Positions 61,181 to 64,000 of a stretch of 64,000 nucleotides of DNA are shown here, piece after piece. Under the pieces are notes generated by a model that saw only the letters and a program-made list of their open reading frames with translations, ran no database searches and was not told the DNA's origin. This DNA is from Rhodobacter sp. GTDB lineage: Bacteria > Pseudomonadota > Alphaproteobacteria > Rhodobacterales > Rhodobacteraceae. The stretch covers positions 1 through 64,000 of the forward strand of contig JAIYAE010000004.1 of NCBI GenBank assembly GCA_027489175.1, given 5' to 3'. Each line of letters opens with the position of its first letter. Position 1 is the first letter of the stretch. A program made the translations under genes and the position numbers.

Positions 61181-61186
61181 GGTTCC
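61160..61186 (-). promoter_or_regulatory. EcfG-type promoter of nepR-ecfG-kinase
   Basis: On the minus strand GGAAC (61182-61186), 17 bases, CGTTT (61160-61164). The same spacer length as the phyR promoter in the opposite direction; the -35 element of each lies just beyond the -10 element of the other. Confidence 0.85.
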
Positions 61187-61217
61187 CGAAAAAACTGCCG
61201 TCGAGGGAGAGAAATCG

Positions 61218-62027
61218 ATGCAAGCCGAAGCTATGCCGGATCTGGTCGCGGCGATCAGTGCCAACTTGCCCTATCTACGCCGCTATGCCCGGGCGCTTAC
61301 TGGCAGCCAGACAACCGGTGACCGCTTTGCTGCCGCCACGCTTGAGGCTCTGCTTGAGGACATGTCGGCGCTGCCCGAGGCTGCGGAACCGCGGGTCGGA
61401 CTGTTTCACGTCTTCCATGTGGTCTGGTCCAGTGCTGGCGCTCCGGTCGGCGAAGCTGACACCCGGTTCTCTGCGGTCGCCCAGGCCCATATGGCCGGGC
61501 TGACGCCAAACACCCGCGAGGCCCTGCTGCTTCAGGTCATCGAAGGCTTCTCCCCGTTCGAGATTGCCCAGATCATGCAAACCGACCTCGACCACGTTCA
61601 CATTCTGATCGACACCGCGGTCCGCGAGATGCAGGCTTCGGTCACAGGGCGGGTGATGATCATTGAAGATGAGGCGATCATCTCGATGGACATCGCCGCC
61701 ATCGTGCGTGAGATGGGCCATGATGTGACCGGCATCGCCGCCACCCGTTCCGAGGCGATCGAGCTGGCAAAACGCCATCAGCCGGATTTGATCCTGGCGG
61801 ATATCCAGCTGGCTGACCGGTCATCAGGCATCGACGCCGTCAACGACATCCTGAAAATGGTGCCGGATGTCCCGGTCATCTTCATCACCGCCTTCCCTGA
61901 GCGGCTGTTGACGGGCGAACGGCCAGAGCCGGCCTTCCTGATCACCAAACCCTATGCTGAAGAACAGGTCCGCTCTGCGGTGTCGCAAGCGATGTTCTTT
62001 TCCAGCACAGAAACGCTGCACGCCTGA
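61218..62027 (+). CDS. phyR: Stress response regulator PhyR
   Basis: 269 residues: an N-terminal sigma-factor-like domain (about 1-135, mimic of EcfG) and a C-terminal receiver domain starting VMIIEDEAIISMDIAAIV. Asp195 in LILADIQLAD is the phosphate acceptor, with the threonine of FITAFP and lysine of ITKPY in place. Phosphorylated PhyR draws NepR off EcfG. ATG at 61218 behind GAGGGAGAG; divergent from nepR. Confidence 0.96.
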   Translation: MQAEAMPDLVAAISANLPYLRRYARALTGSQTTGDRFAAATLEALLEDMSALPEAAEPRVGLFHVFHVVWSSAGAPVGEADTRFSAVAQAHMAGLTPNTREALLLQVIEGFSPFEIAQIMQTDLDHVHILIDTAVREMQASVTGRVMIIEDEAIISMDIAAIVREMGHDVTGIAATRSEAIELAKRHQPDLILADIQLADRSSGIDAVNDILKMVPDVPVIFITAFPERLLTGERPEPAFLITKPYAEEQVRSAVSQAMFFSSTETLHA

Positions 62028-62053
62028 ACGCAGTGACCTTTGTTGACGGAACG

Positions 62054-62085
62054 GCCCAAGGATAGTCTCCTTGGGCTTTTCTTTT
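62054..62085 (+). terminator. Terminator after phyR
   Basis: GCCCAAGGA-TAGTC-TCCTTGGGC, a 9-bp perfect stem, followed by TTTTCTTTTTT. A textbook intrinsic terminator. Confidence 0.93.
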
Positions 62086-62104
62086 TTATTTTAAGGATTT
62101 GCAC

Positions 62105-62129
62105 GGAACCATACCCTGACAAGGGCGTT
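62105..62129 (+). promoter_or_regulatory. EcfG-type promoter of the exported protein gene
   Basis: GGAAC (62105-62109), 16 bases, CGTT (62126-62129), 56 bases before the start at 62185. Confidence 0.8.
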
Positions 62130-62184
62130 TCCTTGATGTCGCTGCAGGATCGTTCTGCAGCACCCACAACATTCGGAGACTACC

Positions 62185-62673
62185 ATGTTTCGCGCATTCG
62201 CAATCGGTGGCTTTGCCGCCCTTACCCTGACCACTGCCGCCCTTGCCCAGACTGCCCCGACGGTGAAAGCCGTTGAAGTGAGCGTCGAGCTGGACGCCAT
62301 CGGCAACCCGGCTGCTGCCGCATACTGGACCTCGGTCGCTGACGATCTGGAAAACGCCATCGTCTCGCGCATCACCGATCAGATCGCGGATGACGGTGTG
62401 AACATCATCATCGACCTGGAAGAAGTGTCGCTGTCCGGCGGTCTGACCGAGCAGCTTGGCCTGGCCGATACCCGTCTGGTCGGCGACGTGAAGATGACCC
62501 ATGACACGGACAACAGCCGTTTTGGCACCTATGAGCTGACGGTCGACGTCAACTCGGCCAAGCCGATGCTTCCGCCAGAGCTGGACGTGACCACCATTCC
62601 GGCCGACAGCCGCGTCTTCTATGACTCGATGATCGCCACATTCGCCAATGGCGTGGTGGAGCGGCTGAAATAA
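62185..62673 (+). CDS. Exported protein of unknown function, stress-regulated
   Basis: 162 residues. Signal peptide MFRAFAIGGFAALTLTTAALAQ with cleavage after ALA, then a mature domain of about 140 residues (ELDAIGNPAAAAYWTSVADDLENAIVSRITDQIADDG..., and later DVNSAKPMLPPELDV) with no family I recognise and no cysteines. It has its own EcfG-type promoter and terminator, so it forms a single-gene unit of the stress regulon. Confidence 0.8.
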   Translation: MFRAFAIGGFAALTLTTAALAQTAPTVKAVEVSVELDAIGNPAAAAYWTSVADDLENAIVSRITDQIADDGVNIIIDLEEVSLSGGLTEQLGLADTRLVGDVKMTHDTDNSRFGTYELTVDVNSAKPMLPPELDVTTIPADSRVFYDSMIATFANGVVERLK

Positions 62674-62696
62674 GCCTGCTTCGACCCTTCGACGAC

Positions 62697-62725
62697 AAAG
62701 CCCCGGCATACCAGCCGGGGCTTTT
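62697..62725 (+). terminator. Terminator after the exported protein gene
   Basis: AAAGCCCCGG / CCGGGGCTTT, a 10-bp perfect stem with an eight-base loop, followed by T. It also faces the convergent gene ending at 62744 and may serve both. Confidence 0.85.
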
Positions 62726-62743
62726 CCGTAGGTCGGCGTCCGT

Positions 62744-63118
62744 TCAAGCGGCGTTGCAGCCATCGGCTGCAAGCAAAGCCGAAACATCACTTTCGGCAAA
62801 AGGAAAAGGCAGTTCGGCCCAGCCTTTTGGCAGGCCGACGCCGGACTCGCTACCGACGAGGACCGTGCGGCCGCCGTCAGTCGCGACGCGCTGGCCGAGG
62901 GCGGACTGGGCGAAATCCTGCGGATCAACCTGGACGAAGGCTGCTTTGATCCGACCCTGCGGCATAGCCGCAATCGCTTCGTCCAGGGTCCGTGCGAGGA
63001 TGACACGCGCCTCGGCCGCCATCCCGCGGATGATCATTTCGATGTCGCGTGCGACCAGAAATTCGCGCAAGACAACCACGAACACCGGGTCCGGGCTGCG
63101 ATCACATAGGTTTTGCAT
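62744..63118 (-). CDS. Receiver-like protein without a clear phosphorylation site
   Basis: 124 residues with the strand-helix rhythm of a CheY-like domain: FVVVLREFLVARDIEMIIRGM, RTLDEAIAAMPQG, AAFVQVDPQDF, and RTVLVGSE. The usual acidic pocket, phosphate-accepting aspartate and final lysine are not all present (the expected K-P is replaced by LPFPFAES), so it is probably a pseudo-receiver. ATG at 63118 has GAAGGGA. Divergent from the Fnr-like gene at 63201. Confidence 0.6.
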   Translation of the reverse strand: MQNLCDRSPDPVFVVVLREFLVARDIEMIIRGMAAEARVILARTLDEAIAAMPQGRIKAAFVQVDPQDFAQSALGQRVATDGGRTVLVGSESGVGLPKGWAELPFPFAESDVSALLAADGCNAA

Positions 63119-63200
63119 CCAGATTCCCTTCAATTCCAGATGCTACCTTGGGACTGTTCGCAAATCGGCGCATTAAACTGCGACATAGGAAAGCAAGAGA

Positions 63201-63929
63201 ATGGTCATCCCCTGCGATAAATGCCCGCTTCGCCGCTGCCAGTACTTCCTGCCCTTCACCGAGGAAGAGCTGACCTTCATGCTGAAATTCAAGACGGGTG
63301 AGCTGACGGTGGACGCCGGATCGACCGTGCTGATGGAAGGGTCAAACAGCCCGCAGGTCTTTACCGTCCTTTCCGGCATGGGCACGCGCTACAAGACGCT
63401 GGAGGACGGGCGCAGGCAGGTCATCAGCTTCCTCTTTCCCGGGGATTTCATCGGCTTGCAGGCCGGAATCATGGGCGAGATGAAGCATTCGGTCGAAACC
63501 GCGACGGCGATGGTGCTGTGCGTCTTCAACCGGTCGGACCTGTGGAACATGTTCAAGGCGCATCCGGCGCGCGCCTATGACCTGACCTGGATCGCCGCAG
63601 TGGAAGAGCATCTTTTAGGGGAAAGCCTGACCGCCCTGGGCCAGCGCAGCGGGGCCAAGCGCATTGCCTGGGCGCTTTTGCGGTTGCACTACCGATTGCG
63701 GGTTGTGGGGCTTGAAAAGGACGGTGTCGTGCCGCTGGCCTTTCGCCAGCAGGACCTGGCCGATGCGCTGGGCCTGTCACTGGTCCACACCAACAAGACC
63801 TTGATGGCGCTGCGGAAGTCGGGGCTTGCTCGCTGGGTCGATGGCTATCTGGACATCAAGGATCGGGCGAGACTGGCCGCCTATGCCGGATCCGCGCCCG
63901 AGCCTTTGGACCGTCGTCCGCTGATGTAA
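63201..63929 (+). CDS. Crp/Fnr-family regulator, possibly iron-sulfur type
   Basis: 242 residues. N-terminal cysteines Cys5, Cys8 and Cys13 (PCDKCPLRRC), and Cys107 in VLCVFNRSD, resemble the four cluster ligands of Fnr: the gap between the third and fourth (94) matches the Fnr spacing well, though the N-terminal spacing is C-x2-C-x4-C, not C-x2-C-x5-C. The helix-turn-helix is QQDLADALGLSLVHTNKTLMALRKSG. It may sense oxygen or nitric oxide; an alternative is a non-cluster redox sensor. Start ATG at 63201 with AGGAAAG. Confidence 0.87.
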   Translation: MVIPCDKCPLRRCQYFLPFTEEELTFMLKFKTGELTVDAGSTVLMEGSNSPQVFTVLSGMGTRYKTLEDGRRQVISFLFPGDFIGLQAGIMGEMKHSVETATAMVLCVFNRSDLWNMFKAHPARAYDLTWIAAVEEHLLGESLTALGQRSGAKRIAWALLRLHYRLRVVGLEKDGVVPLAFRQQDLADALGLSLVHTNKTLMALRKSGLARWVDGYLDIKDRARLAAYAGSAPEPLDRRPLM

Positions 63930-63936
63930 GGAAAAT

Positions 63937-63980
63937 GCCGCCGACACGACCTGCAACGCGGAGCAGGTCGTATCGGCGGC
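63937..63980 (+). terminator. Long hairpin after the Fnr-like gene
   Basis: GCCGCCGA-c-ACGACCTG and CAGGTCGT-a-TCGGCGGC: 16 pairs with one mismatch and a ten-base loop, eight bases beyond the stop. No T-run follows; A-rich sequence does. Confidence 0.65.
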
Positions 63981-64000
63981 AAGTAAAGGCCAAGAGCAGA

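Noticed and set aside
1..64000. CRISPR array, prophage or insertion sequence
   Set aside because: No regularly spaced repeats, no transposase, integrase or phage structural genes were seen on either strand.

Overview
The window looks like chromosomal DNA of a high-GC alphaproteobacterium of the Rhodobacteraceae (Rhodobacter, Gemmobacter or Tabrizicola type). Pointers are the six-gene Pha/Mrp antiporter operon with a fused A/B subunit, the NepR-EcfG-PhyR general stress module, a fructose-type ABC system with a divergent ROK regulator, an ALDH16-like two-domain aldehyde dehydrogenase beside deoC, and Fnr/Crp-type regulators. No rRNA, prophage, CRISPR array or intact insertion sequence was seen. 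One tRNA, tRNA-Ser(GCT), is present.

Layout, left to right: (1) 1-9179, minus strand: deoxyribose degradation (deoC plus an aldehyde dehydrogenase cut by the window edge), then mrpACDEFG. (2) 9630-14239: sugar ABC transporter frcBCA with a divergent ROK repressor and an operator-like palindrome. (3) 14311-17019: DMT permease and adenine deaminase. (4) 17275-17826: a lone, AT-richer nuclease-like gene among palindromes. (5) 18053-26983: an operon for a sugar-alcohol or triose-type ABC transporter, a dihydroxyacetone-type kinase, a VOC protein and a small membrane protein, with a LacI regulator and two matching operator-like sites. (6) 27131-36475: SGNH hydrolase, Rieske oxygenase, CbiX-like chelatase, a cluster of glutamine-synthetase-like ligase, aminotransferase and lactate-type dehydrogenase, then an exported nitroreductase with a MarR regulator and twin operators. 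(7) 36845-40492: DUF5672 glycosyltransferase-like gene (AT-richer), trpA, small membrane protein, ychF, tRNA-Ser. (8) 41055-47082: Mla-type lipid transport operon, then two DGPF (YCII) paralogues with an ECF42-type sigma factor. (9) 47409-51272: lipoprotein and a creatininase / CodA-like amidohydrolase / FAD-oxidase operon. (10) 51468-55597: sulfur-handling cassette (persulfide-dioxygenase-like enzyme, split YeeE/YedE channel, DUF2892, Crp regulator), then a Tat-exported intradiol-dioxygenase-like protein with a membrane partner. (11) 55679-63929: the general stress response locus and two further regulatory genes.

The strongest regulatory signal comes from reading the gaps. GGAAC-N16/17-(C/G)GTT promoters, the pattern known for EcfG sigma factors, lie in front of phyR, nepR-ecfG-kinase, csbD, a DUF1328 gene, a phospholipase D-like gene, a small exported protein and, more than 14 kb from the core locus, the Mla-type operon. 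The phyR and nepR promoters are superimposed on one palindrome, so that a single sequence serves both directions.

A second recurring signal is tandem A/T-core hairpins placed directly behind stop codons at three sites. Nothing in the window is clearly a new defence or mobile system. The best candidates for undescribed biology are the nuclease-like gene at 17275-17826, the creatininase operon, the ligase/aminotransferase/dehydrogenase cluster, and the EcfG-linked Mla operon.
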